Shown here piece by piece: positions 1-7,979 of a DNA stretch of 64,000 bases. A model generated the notes under the pieces. The model did not search any database. It had not been told where the DNA came from and saw nothing but the letters and a program-made list of their open reading frames with translations. Position numbers and translations under genes: made by a program. Numbering within the stretch: the first letter of the stretch is position 1; every line of letters begins with the position of its first letter. The stretch spans positions 2,108,001 through 2,172,000 of the forward strand of contig NZ_CP022415.1 of NCBI RefSeq assembly GCF_002222635.1, in the 5' to 3' direction. The stretch comes from Pseudosulfitobacter pseudonitzschiae (lineage in GTDB: Bacteria; Pseudomonadota; Alphaproteobacteria; Rhodobacterales; Rhodobacteraceae).

Positions 1-1
1 C

Positions 2-577
2 CCCGCGCTTGCGGAAATGGCGCATCGCCACCCGCTGCTCCAGATCAGTACCTCGTACAGCGATCGTTTCGTCGATCTCATTGCGGAGGGGTTTGATTGC
101 GCGATCCGGGTCGGCACCCTTCCGGATTCCAATCTCGTCGCGAAGCGCATCGGCGCGGTCTATGGATCGCTCGTCGCGAGCCCGGGATACATCAAGGCGC
201 ACGGTTCACCCCGGACACCCGATGAGGTTGTCACCCATGAGGCGCTCATGCAGGGAACCGAAACCTGGCAATTTCTGGACGGCGACAGGGTCGTCACCGT
301 TCAACCGCAGGGCAAGTTCAAGGCCGACAGCGGTGCGGCGCTCGCTGCCGCCGCGGCGGCGGAACTTGGCATCGCCTGGCTCCCCGATTGCATCGTGCAT
401 GACTACGTGGCGTCCGGCGCCCTCGTCCCGATCATGACGGACTATCCCCCACCTCCAGCAGGTACTTATGTCGTCAGGCCGCCGGGCCTGCATCCCGCGC
501 GGAAAATCCGGGTCCTCACCGAAACCCTGATCGAGTATTTCGAACGACATCCGGACACTCTGCGCCGCGACCGCTGA
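2..577 (+). CDS. LysR-family transcriptional regulator, C-terminal part (cut by window edge)
   Basis: The reading frame is open from the first bases of the window, so the gene begins upstream and the N-terminal winged helix-turn-helix is not visible. What remains is about 190 residues of the LysR effector-binding domain: the RFVDLIAEGFDCAIRVG stretch, then LVAKRIG and LVASPGYIKAHGSP, are typical of the AaeR/DsdC-like subgroup of LysR proteins. It ends with a conserved-looking ALAAAAAAELGIAWLP segment and a short basic tail. The regulated gene cannot be told; the pirin gene lies 262 bp downstream on the same strand. The assignment to LysR is secure from the domain pattern, the effector is unknown. 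Confidence 0.85.
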   Translation, partial: PALAEMAHRHPLLQISTSYSDRFVDLIAEGFDCAIRVGTLPDSNLVAKRIGAVYGSLVASPGYIKAHGSPRTPDEVVTHEALMQGTETWQFLDGDRVVTVQPQGKFKADSGAALAAAAAAELGIAWLPDCIVHDYVASGALVPIMTDYPPPPAGTYVVRPPGLHPARKIRVLTETLIEYFERHPDTLRRDR

Positions 578-839
578 GCCACGAAGGGCGGAAGACCCCG
601 ACCGGCGGGCGGTGTTGGGCGGAGGCCCATGCTCAGCCTCCGAGACGGCTCACGCGTTCCGCTATCCGCAACACAGCTTGATGCGCGCCAAGACTAGCCG
701 CCGGAGTGCCAAGTCGCCAATCTACACGACAGTCGCACCGAGTATCGCCCAACCGATCGGGCAGTCCGGATGCATCAAGATCAGGTAGTCGCATCGGCAA
801 GCATGACGCCGACTGCGAGCCAGAGAGAGGACGACGCTC

Positions 840-1775
840 ATGAGTTGGAACCCATCGATCGAACCGGGCTGCCCCGATGATGTTGGAATAGATGCGATCG
901 AAACCCTCATTGTTCCAAGGTCCCGCGACCTTGGCGATTTTCAGGTCCGGCGCGCCCTGCCCGCACCGAAGAGGCAAATGGTCGGGCCATTCATCTTCTT
1001 CGATCAGGCTGGCCCGGCCGAGTTGTTGACCGGGCAAGGCGTCGATGTTCGACCGCATCCGCATATCGGCCTTGGCACGGTAACCTATCTATTCAAGGGC
1101 GATTTCCATCACCGTGACAGCACTGGCGCCGATCAGGTCATCCGCCCCGGCGCACTGAACTGGATGGTCGCCGGGCGCGGCGTTACCCATTCCGAGCGCA
1201 CGTCTGCGGCTGCCCGCAGCGGTCCGAACGGCCTGTTCGGGATACAGACCTGGCTGGCCCTGCCCGACAGCCATGAAGACATGGCACCCAGCTTCGAACA
1301 CCATGGCAAGGACCTGCTGCCGATGATCGAGGATCGCGGCGTGTCTGTTCGGCTGATCCTCGGTAACGCCTATGGCGAGGTTGCGCCCGCTACGATGCTC
1401 TCGGAGACCTTCTACGCCGATGTGAAGCTCGAGCGGGGAGGCCGCCTGCCGATGCCCGACAATCACGAAGACCGGGGCATCTATATCGTCGAGGGGTCCA
1501 TTTCGGTTGCGGGGCAGGAGTTCGATGCGGGTCAGATGATGGTTTTCCGCCCGGGCGACAAGATCACTGTCGCCGCCGGCGACCGGGGTGCGCGGCTCAT
1601 GATCCTCGGCGGCGCGACGTTTCCCGGCCCGCGCTACATCTGGTGGAACTTCGTCGCCTCCTCGCAGGAACGCATCGAAGCGGCCAAGGCCGAATGGCGC
1701 GCCGCAAACTGGGGCAAGGGGCGCTTCGATCTTCCGGTCGACGACCGCAGCGAGCATATCCCTTTGCCGGATTGA
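840..1775 (+). CDS. Pirin family protein (cupin)
   Basis: This 311-residue protein has the full pirin architecture. The N-terminal cupin carries RPHPHIGLGTVTYL at residues 71-84 and GVTHSE at 115-119, which give the H-x-H (73, 75) and H-x-E (117, 119) metal-ligand pattern of bacterial pirins. The C-terminal cupin carries FRPGDKITVAAG and the closing PRYIWWNFVASS motif, which is diagnostic of the family. Pirins bind iron and some are quercetin dioxygenases or redox-sensitive partners of other proteins; which role applies here is not visible. The start used is an ATG at 840. The gene follows a LysR gene and precedes a DUF5996 gene on the same strand, and all three are very GC-rich. Confidence 0.93.
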   Translation: MSWNPSIEPGCPDDVGIDAIETLIVPRSRDLGDFQVRRALPAPKRQMVGPFIFFDQAGPAELLTGQGVDVRPHPHIGLGTVTYLFKGDFHHRDSTGADQVIRPGALNWMVAGRGVTHSERTSAAARSGPNGLFGIQTWLALPDSHEDMAPSFEHHGKDLLPMIEDRGVSVRLILGNAYGEVAPATMLSETFYADVKLERGGRLPMPDNHEDRGIYIVEGSISVAGQEFDAGQMMVFRPGDKITVAAGDRGARLMILGGATFPGPRYIWWNFVASSQERIEAAKAEWRAANWGKGRFDLPVDDRSEHIPLPD

Positions 1776-1875
1776 CCGGTGCGACCGACAGGACTGCCGG
1801 GACGCCCTGCGGGCGACCCCGTAGCCAAATAACTGACTCCCGCATGGGAGCGATGCTGGATGGAGAAGACGCGCA

Positions 1876-3132
1876 ATGAACACCAAATGGCCCCGACTCG
1901 ACTACCTTGAATGGCGCGAGACCTGTTCCGCCCTGCACCTCTATCTGCAGATCGTCGGTAAATACCGGCTGGCGCACACGCCGTGGCTTAACCATTCTTG
2001 GAACGCCACATTCTATGTCACGCCGACCGGCCTGACATCCTCACCGATCCCGGACGGTCCGGGCATCGAGATAAGGTTCGATTTCCGTGAGCATATGGTC
2101 ATCGGAACCAGTGGCAACGACCGCGAGGCGAAGTTTGCGCTGGCGCCGTCCACGATTGCAGCGTTTCGCGAAAGTTTCGTGAAGCTGATCACCGATCTCG
2201 GGGGCACGCCAACCTTCCACGACACGCCGAACGAGGTGCCCAATCCGGTGCCGTTCAGCGAGGATCATCGCGACCGGCCCTATGACCGCGACGCCGTGCG
2301 GCGCTACCACCAGGCGCTGGTGGCCATCGACCGGGTGTTCTATCGGTTCCGCACGTCCTTCCTCGGCAAGTCCAGCCCGGTTCACCTGTTTTGGGGGGCG
2401 CTGGATCTCGCCGTGACCCGCTTCTCGGGGCGGCGCGCGCCGCTGCATCCTGCCGGGATCCCGTCCCTGCCGGACGACGTGGCGCAGGAAGCCTATGACC
2501 GTGAAGTGTCCTCCGCCGGGTTCTGGCCGGGCGGCAACGGCATCGACTACCCCGCCTTCTATGCCTACGCCTATCCCACGCCTGCCGGCTACCGGACCGC
2601 GCAGGTTAGGCCGGAGGCAGCCTTCTGGCATGAGGGCCTGTCGGAATTCATGCTGCCCTACGATGCCGTGCAGACCGCGCCGGAACCCGACGAAGCCCTG
2701 ATGGCGTTCCTGGTCTCCACCTACGAGGCCGCAGCCGACCTCGGCGGATGGGATCGCGATCTTCTGGAATGTGACCACGGGCACCCGCGCCAGGTGCGCG
2801 CACCCAACGCCGCACCGACGACTGCGGCCTCGAGGACGGATGGCACGGTCGAGCGGGAAGATGGTCCATCGAAGGGGCGCTACCGGCTTGTCGTCGATGA
2901 TGCCGAGGCCGAGATGGCCTACAGCCGCGTTGGAAAAAGCCAGATCATCATTGACCACACTGAAGTCCCCGACGCTTTGCGGGGCCGCAAGGTCGGAGAA
3001 AGGTTGGTGCGACAGGCGGTCGAGGATGCGCGGCGGGACAAGGTGGTCATCATCCCGCTCTGCCCGTTCGCAAAGGCGGTGATTGGCCGTCATCCGGAAT
3101 GGCAAGACGTGTTACCCACGTCGAAGACCTGA
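1876..3132 (+). CDS. DUF5996 protein fused to a small GNAT (CG-type) acetyltransferase domain
   Basis: The first 300 or so of 418 residues match the DUF5996 pattern: WRETCSALHLYLQIVGKYRL near the N-terminus, then NHSWNATFYVTPTGLTSS and the HLFWGALDLAVTRFSGR stretch. After an alanine- and threonine-rich linker near residue 320 a second domain begins, with YRLVVDDAEAEMAYSRV, an acetyl-CoA-binding-loop-like RGRKVG (369-374), and PLCPFAKAVIGRHPEWQDVL. That is the pattern of the small YjdJ/CG-type GNAT proteins. DUF5996 has no established function that I know; the CG-type GNATs lack a firmly assigned substrate. The fusion joins two proteins that are normally separate. The gene starts with ATG 100 bp after the pirin stop. 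The fusion could reflect coupled function, but no partner in the neighbourhood tells which. Confidence 0.85.
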   Translation: MNTKWPRLDYLEWRETCSALHLYLQIVGKYRLAHTPWLNHSWNATFYVTPTGLTSSPIPDGPGIEIRFDFREHMVIGTSGNDREAKFALAPSTIAAFRESFVKLITDLGGTPTFHDTPNEVPNPVPFSEDHRDRPYDRDAVRRYHQALVAIDRVFYRFRTSFLGKSSPVHLFWGALDLAVTRFSGRRAPLHPAGIPSLPDDVAQEAYDREVSSAGFWPGGNGIDYPAFYAYAYPTPAGYRTAQVRPEAAFWHEGLSEFMLPYDAVQTAPEPDEALMAFLVSTYEAAADLGGWDRDLLECDHGHPRQVRAPNAAPTTAASRTDGTVEREDGPSKGRYRLVVDDAEAEMAYSRVGKSQIIIDHTEVPDALRGRKVGERLVRQAVEDARRDKVVIIPLCPFAKAVIGRHPEWQDVLPTSKT

Positions 3133-3494
3133 TTGCCGATGGACCGTATCTCGCGTTGGACGGCCATTCGCGGTCTATGGGCTGGTGCCGCCGGTCCTTG
3201 AACCGCACAGCATCGCGATCGGCGAAATCCGCTGGACCGAACGAACTATCGCCGTCAGCCGGAGTGATCCGGAGGCTGCCACCATAATGGAAACGACGCC
3301 CGGCGCTGCCGCGTACCGAAGTTGCAATTATTAAGGGGCGAGCTGATGCCCTTAGAAGGGCTGGGGCCAACCATCGTCCGGGTGGTCAGCGCACGACCGT
3401 CCGTAAAGGGCTGACAACGATCAACCGAAGCGGCGCTGAAGGCCGGTCCGGGTCGAAAGCCGGGTGCTGCAGCGCCGCAAGGCAGATGTGAGCC
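3133..3494. other. Intergenic stretch without recognisable gene
   Basis: About 360 bp between the DUF5996-GNAT gene and the convergent VOC gene. Short open frames are present but have no ribosome-binding site and no recognisable protein pattern. Base composition falls from very GC-rich to moderate here, so this may be a junction between two acquired segments. No tRNA, terminator with a U-run, or repeat was found. Confidence 0.4.
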
Positions 3495-3917
3495 CTAAGT
3501 GGACGCTCTATCGCCAAGAAATTGACTAAATCTGAGGAGGTAACCATCAGGGTCTTGCACCAAGAATTCAATCTGCCCACGCTCGATTTCGTTAATGCGA
3601 TACCAAGATGTTTCGGGCTCCTCAAATAGTGGAAATCCAAATGCCTGTATTTTCTCAGCTAGTCTCGGTGCGTCATCCACAGTGATTTGGAAATTGATCC
3701 CACGTCCGTAGGGATTTTCCAGGACGCCGGTGTTCCAGAACTTATTGTCCTGCTTTATCATGATGTGCGCCTCACCTAGTTTTAGATAGGCAAACTTACT
3801 TTCGGGACGTTCGAACCAAACATCAAAACCAAGTACTTTGACGTAAAAATCCAAAGTGGATGCAAAGTTGGAGCAAGCCAGCTCTGGTACCAACGCTGCA
3901 ACTTGTATTTGTGTCAC
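3495..3917 (-). CDS. VOC-superfamily protein (bleomycin-resistance-protein-like)
   Basis: A 140-residue protein with the vicinal oxygen chelate fold: VPELACSNFASTLDFYVKVLGF at the N-terminus, LKLGEAHIMI in the middle and the C-terminal EFLVQDPDGYLLRFSQFLG, which ends the second beta-alpha-beta-beta-beta unit. Length and pattern match bleomycin-binding proteins and related VOC proteins, which act as dimers and either sequester a drug or catalyse a metal-dependent reaction. The substrate here is unknown. Its base composition is clearly more AT-rich than the genes on its left, suggesting separate acquisition. It stands alone, convergent with the preceding gene. Confidence 0.85.
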   Translation of the reverse strand: MTQIQVAALVPELACSNFASTLDFYVKVLGFDVWFERPESKFAYLKLGEAHIMIKQDNKFWNTGVLENPYGRGINFQITVDDAPRLAEKIQAFGFPLFEEPETSWYRINEIERGQIEFLVQDPDGYLLRFSQFLGDRAST

Positions 3918-4320
3918 CGTGCGGTTCCAATATTATTAGGATCAGTAAGTATTTTTACTGATGATCTGCTTTTTATCAACGGCAGCAATGTCCCTGTGGT
4001 TTCAACGGGTGGTCGCAACACTTTAGTCTTTTTGGAAAGATGGAGTGTTAGGCATGAAGTATCGTCAGCGGACATTTTATACGGCTCAACAGAAGTCAGA
4101 GACGTGGGATCGATGGCAGCGACCCGTTGAAACCACAGCCGCATAGCTGACCTCAGTGCGGAGCTCAGCGAACGTCCGCTCCCCGCCCTTGGTGTCGATT
4201 GACGCGAACGGCCCAGACAGGACCTTCGACGGGCTTCCTGTCCCCGGCTCGTAGATTAGAGCAGGCGTTGCAGTGAGGGGAGATTACCCTCCACTGTGGC
4301 TGAACAGATGTCCGAACCTG
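3918..4320. other. Gene-free region with an inverted repeat, possible insertion-sequence scar
   Basis: About 400 bp without a convincing gene. It holds a 17-bp inverted repeat (see the separate entry at 3994-4138) roughly 110 bp apart. The sequence between the arms has no transposase. The region may be the remains of a mobile element; this is inference. Confidence 0.35.
3994..4138. repeat. Inverted repeat, arms CTGTGGTTTCAACGGGT
   Basis: The 17-base arm CTGTGGTTTCAACGGGT lies at about 3994-4010 on the plus strand and its exact reverse complement at about 4122-4138. Flanking bases outside the arms differ. Arms of this size around a short AT-rich core look like the two ends of a small non-autonomous insertion element or what is left after internal deletion of an IS. 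No target duplication could be identified, so the identity is open. Confidence 0.4.
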
Positions 4321-5286
4321 TCAATCCAGAAGCCGGTCGATAATTTGGCGCGGAAGTGTCAGATCGCTGAGCGCCTGATGGATATTTTCGTCCATGTTGC
4401 TCAAAGGCTTGTTCATCACATCGAAACTGAGAAAGCTGTGGTCCAGCCGCAAGGCCAGATAGAACGCCGTGCCCTCAAAGGCAGTCGACAAATGGGACTC
4501 TGCGCCCTGGTATTCATCTGCGATGTTCAGGATTTTATGGCCAAAGGATGTATCCAACGCTTGGCGGGCCTCGTCGAGATCATCGGTATAGACTTCGAAC
4601 GCGCGCTCCAGGCTGTCATCGGACAACTCAAGTTTGTGGGGCGGTCGCAAGTTGCGGGTCGCCCATGAAAAGAAGCGGTTGCCCAGCTTTCCGAAGTCCG
4701 GAAGGAAAACGATTGTGGGCATCGGTTTCCAGCACTCGATCTCGATCAACACGCCGCTGAACAGGGTGCGTGTTTTGAGTTTGTCGTCACTGTCACGATA
4801 GGTCTCGAGAAAGCTTGCCTTGACCAGTTGATAGGACACGTCGCGCCAACTGCCGGAAATCCGCGGGCCAAAATAATGCCGCTCGGCCTGTGGCACGAGG
4901 CAAAGCCGTTTCAGCGTGTCGAGCTTGACCTCTTGCGCGGAGCTTTCCTCTGCAAAGGACACATCCTCGAGAAACCGGCTAAGGATCGGGCGGATGAAGT
5001 CAGTCAACGCGCCCTGCAGTTTGTCGCCTCGGCTGATGTATACGAACAGGCAGGCAAAGCCGCCCAGGGCAATCGGCATGATCGGCAACACGGGGTCGAG
5101 CCGATGCGCTTGCCACGCCAGAATCAGGGCGACGACTGCAATGGCACCGATGATCTTCTGGCTGCGCGCGATCGCCTTTTGTCGCCGCTCTTCCAGTACC
5201 ATCAGATAGGGAACGATGTCTCTGTGATAGACCTTTGCAAAGCCTTTTTCGTAATCTTCGCGTTCGACGAAGGTGAAATCATCCAT
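4321..5286 (-). CDS. DUF3137-type membrane protein
   Basis: About 321 residues from the ATG at 5286; the frame stays open a further 23 codons upstream but the segment MDDFTFVEREDYEKGFAKVY is the usual beginning. Two adjacent membrane segments (about residues 44-58 and 68-84) follow a short charged cytoplasmic N-terminus, then a long soluble part with the TRTLFSGVLIEIE and NRFFSWATRN patterns of DUF3137. A C-terminal LDHSFLSFDVMNKPL segment is also typical. The role of DUF3137 proteins is not established. The gene lies 75 bp downstream of a secreted SH3-type protein on the same strand and may be cotranscribed with it. Confidence 0.75.
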   Translation of the reverse strand: MDDFTFVEREDYEKGFAKVYHRDIVPYLMVLEERRQKAIARSQKIIGAIAVVALILAWQAHRLDPVLPIMPIALGGFACLFVYISRGDKLQGALTDFIRPILSRFLEDVSFAEESSAQEVKLDTLKRLCLVPQAERHYFGPRISGSWRDVSYQLVKASFLETYRDSDDKLKTRTLFSGVLIEIECWKPMPTIVFLPDFGKLGNRFFSWATRNLRPPHKLELSDDSLERAFEVYTDDLDEARQALDTSFGHKILNIADEYQGAESHLSTAFEGTAFYLALRLDHSFLSFDVMNKPLSNMDENIHQALSDLTLPRQIIDRLLD

Positions 5287-5361
5287 GGGTCGACTTTCAA
5301 TAGTTCCGTACGGCAGGCCACGGTTTTCACAAGGTAAGCCTTTGGCATCTTCCATTTCAAT

Positions 5362-6048
5362 TCAATAGCTTATTCGACAGCACCCTTGGGCCGGTGCGCC
5401 GGTTGAGCCCATCCCCAGCAAAACCGCTTCGTAATCATAGCTCACATCCGACATCCCATCAGAGCAGGCTTCGGTGTAGCGCACGATGAGTGACAGTGAA
5501 TATGCGGTGTCGGTGCTCTCCAGATAATACGCCCAAAGATCCGACCTGCCGATGCCGGGCACAAATCGCGGGGGATTGAGTTTGATCGGGCTTTCCAGCT
5601 CTGGCGAGCTGTAGTTGGCGTTCTTTTCCTCGATGGTCACGCCCCAGAAGGGCTCTGTTCCGACACAGTGCAAGGTGTCGGGGATCTGAAATAGAATATT
5701 GGTGGGAACCAGGTAATCCGCATTCACCCATCCCACGATGCCCTCGTATGCGACCTCGCGCCATTCCGTGCCGTCTACGTCTAACGAAATCCCTGTGACA
5801 ACGACATCTGTGGCATCATGTGGAATTGTACCGATAATTTCGGAGCTGCCGACATCCAACGTTTGATCGATATTCGCTCGAATGTTCAGCGCGTCCTGCG
5901 CAGCGACGCCCGAAACGGAATGCGGTTGTGAGGACGCTGGGGTGGCGTACAGACTAATCAGAAACGCGATCGTGACGGCGAGCTTGGCAACTCTGCCATG
6001 TCGAGTAACAGTAGAACTGTGCCAGTCTTTTCTGATCTGCATGGTCAA
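5362..6048 (-). CDS. Secreted SH3-domain protein with a COG3650-like EPFW domain
   Basis: This 228-residue protein starts with a basic region and a hydrophobic signal segment (LAVTIAFLISLYATPASS) with a plausible signal peptidase I site, so it is exported. Residues 45-115 form a bacterial SH3-like domain (DALNIRANID through GWVNADYLVP), common in envelope proteins that bind peptidoglycan. The C-terminal half has CVGTEPFWGVTIEEKNANY and a paired-cysteine end (CSDG, GCC), a pattern found in COG3650-type periplasmic proteins. No enzymatic function is assigned. The stop is near the start of the DUF3137 gene, so the two may form an envelope operon. Confidence 0.75.
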   Translation of the reverse strand: MTMQIRKDWHSSTVTRHGRVAKLAVTIAFLISLYATPASSQPHSVSGVAAQDALNIRANIDQTLDVGSSEIIGTIPHDATDVVVTGISLDVDGTEWREVAYEGIVGWVNADYLVPTNILFQIPDTLHCVGTEPFWGVTIEEKNANYSSPELESPIKLNPPRFVPGIGRSDLWAYYLESTDTAYSLSLIVRYTEACSDGMSDVSYDYEAVLLGMGSTGAPAQGCCRISY

Positions 6049-6257
6049 ATTCCAATTTCAATTCCAAGGTCAGGCTTAGGGTTGGTTCACTATATTGCGC
6101 GCCCAACGCCTTGCATATTGAAACATCTCGGCTGCTGAGAGAATGTCGGTCTTTCCGTTTGCGAACGCGACGGTCAGCGCCCATCCTGCCTACGGGCGGG
6201 GCGATGCTCCAACGGTTTTGAAACTCACATAAGAAAGAAATTTCGCGCAATCGGTAA

Positions 6258-6542
6258 CTATGGAAGTGGAAAACAGCCGGGTAATCCGGCGGGCAGTGCA
6301 ATCAATGCGCCCGCCGCATAGAGCTGTTTTCCCAGTTCGGGTTCATCTGACGCTACAGTGATCCAGAAATCGCCAATATTTACAATGCCGACATTCGCGG
6401 GCAGGCGCGATATGAAATGTTCGCTCGGAAACAAGGCCATAGCGCCAGGAGCGACGTCGGTGAAATACATCACGCCAAGTTGGAGTGAAATCCACCCAAA
6501 CAAGACGATGACGACCGACACTATCCAGGATCTAATAGTCAT
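6258..6542 (-). CDS. Small hypothetical membrane-anchored protein
   Basis: A 94-residue protein, not recognised. The N-terminus MTIRSWIVSVVIVLFGWISL is a membrane anchor or signal segment, followed by a short periplasmic part. Its start codon lies inside the end of the preceding gene (11-bp overlap), so it is the last cistron of the four-gene operon that begins at 9502 and is probably translated by coupling. The C-terminus ends in a proline-, glycine-rich tail. The overlap and position argue that it is real; function is unknown. Confidence 0.6.
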   Translation of the reverse strand: MTIRSWIVSVVIVLFGWISLQLGVMYFTDVAPGAMALFPSEHFISRLPANVGIVNIGDFWITVASDEPELGKQLYAAGALIALPAGLPGCFPLP

Positions 6543-7575
6543 GAATGTGTTCCAAGGTCAGATCCCGTTCATCAAGTCCACGCAGTGCTTCAGCCAATTC
6601 GGGCACTGGCAAAAGGATCAGGTGACGTGTGTCAGAATAGCCTTGACGCCCAAAACTATAGAGCGCCTCATCAAGGTGTAAAACTTCGGACGTCACTGTG
6701 AAAAGAATGTCGTCATTACCGGCAATCTCAACGAAATCACCGCCTGCCTTGGCCCATTGCAACAAAAGCTCCGTTAGTGCGCGATAGCGGGGCGCCTCGA
6801 TTTCGATGCCCTCTGGCAGCGTCGCGATAACATCTACATCGTCAAAGGCAGTAAGATCGGCTGCGCTTAGTCCGGTGACGATCATCCGCAGTCGTAGGGC
6901 GTCGGGTTCCATGTTGGCGACAGCCGCCGCGATGGCTTTGGCATAAACCGCTTTGGCTTTGTATTCCAAGCCAATAGCGAGCCGTCTTTCACGATCCCGA
7001 AACGCGTCTGTTGCGCGGTCTGTGATGGCCGAAGCGTTCTGCCTGAAGTCCCATTGATACCAAGGCACCTGACGCAAGAACTGCGCATACTGCGCGGCTT
7101 GTTGTGCAGTCAAATCATCTAATGGCGCACGGGTTTCACCACGGATCAATGTCGCGACCCGGCCAATAGTTTCTTCGTAAAGAGCCTTTGCCAAAAGCTC
7201 TGCGGTGAAGCTGACACCGATCGTATAAACCGTCGATTTGAATTCCGCGGGAAATCCCCCATGCGGTCCAGACGCCTTGGACAAACTGCAAAGCGATGTC
7301 CAAAACCCGCCAATTGCAGGCCAATACTTGTAGTCATGGGGATCGCCCGTGCTGATGACCTTCGCATAATCATCGTAAGCATGGACGATGTGCCACTCGG
7401 GGTATGTCAGAAGCGTGCGCCCCTCGGGCCGACGCTGGTCTGGTGGCAAGATGGCCGCATAGTCCGACGCGCCATGCCCAGGCTTACAGGCCAGTTCGAT
7501 ATAGCCAATCGGCGCAAGCAGTCCGATCACGAGCAGCAGCAGTGATATACCGACGCGTTTCAACAAACGTTTCAT
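6532..7575 (-). CDS. Conserved-looking membrane-anchored protein of unknown function
   Basis: A 347-residue protein with an N-terminal membrane anchor (LLKRVGISLLLLVIGLLAPIGYIELAC) followed by a long soluble part. It shows a LTYPEWHIVHAYDDYAKV segment, a region rich in aromatic residues around GFWTSLC, and a C-terminal half that is mostly helical. I do not recognise a named domain. Its ATG overlaps the stop of the DUF4383 gene by 4 bp (7572-7575), and the next small gene starts within its own end, so the protein belongs to a translationally coupled operon with a FAD oxidoreductase. A periplasmic or membrane-associated partner of that oxidoreductase is a reasonable guess, no more. Confidence 0.75.
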   Translation of the reverse strand: MKRLLKRVGISLLLLVIGLLAPIGYIELACKPGHGASDYAAILPPDQRRPEGRTLLTYPEWHIVHAYDDYAKVISTGDPHDYKYWPAIGGFWTSLCSLSKASGPHGGFPAEFKSTVYTIGVSFTAELLAKALYEETIGRVATLIRGETRAPLDDLTAQQAAQYAQFLRQVPWYQWDFRQNASAITDRATDAFRDRERRLAIGLEYKAKAVYAKAIAAAVANMEPDALRLRMIVTGLSAADLTAFDDVDVIATLPEGIEIEAPRYRALTELLLQWAKAGGDFVEIAGNDDILFTVTSEVLHLDEALYSFGRQGYSDTRHLILLPVPELAEALRGLDERDLTLEHIHDY

Positions 7576-7979
7576 ACGTTGCGGCCCAACCGCAACCCCG
7601 CCCCCAATGCCACACCACCGAGCGCGATATGCGGCAAATTCGCGAGCACTCTGAACAGCGAAAATGACAACCCGTCCGAGGCGTTGGTAAAGATGCCAAA
7701 ATCCAGATAGCCCCAGCCTGTCAAAAATCCCAAAGCCCCGTCACCAAGGTAAAGCGCGCCAAAGATGACCAAGAAGACTTTGCTGGCCCGTGCGCCCAAT
7801 AGCGCCGCTGCCAGCGCCCAAATTGCGGAAACCAAATGCAACAGGTCGTCAAACAGGTCGAGCGCGAAGATGCCAAATGCCAGCCCCGCCTCGTCGGTGA
7901 TACCCGGTACATAGTTCAAGCCTGCGGCTGCCAGTAGGACAAAGAAATATCCGAGCGCAAATTTCTGGATCAAAATCAT
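7572..7979 (-). CDS. DUF4383-like four-helix membrane protein
   Basis: A 135-residue protein made almost entirely of four hydrophobic helices with short loops. The DLFDDLLHLVSAIWALAAAL and LGDGALGFLTG segments and the LFRVLANLPHIALGGVALGAG end follow the DUF4383 pattern, in which the conserved NxxHl-type loops sit at membrane boundaries. Function is unknown for the family. It is sandwiched by 4-bp ATGA overlaps on both sides: its start overlaps the stop of the FAD oxidoreductase gene and its stop overlaps the start of the next gene. Stoichiometric expression with these neighbours is likely. Confidence 0.75.
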   Translation of the reverse strand: MILIQKFALGYFFVLLAAAGLNYVPGITDEAGLAFGIFALDLFDDLLHLVSAIWALAAALLGARASKVFLVIFGALYLGDGALGFLTGWGYLDFGIFTNASDGLSFSLFRVLANLPHIALGGVALGAGLRLGRNV

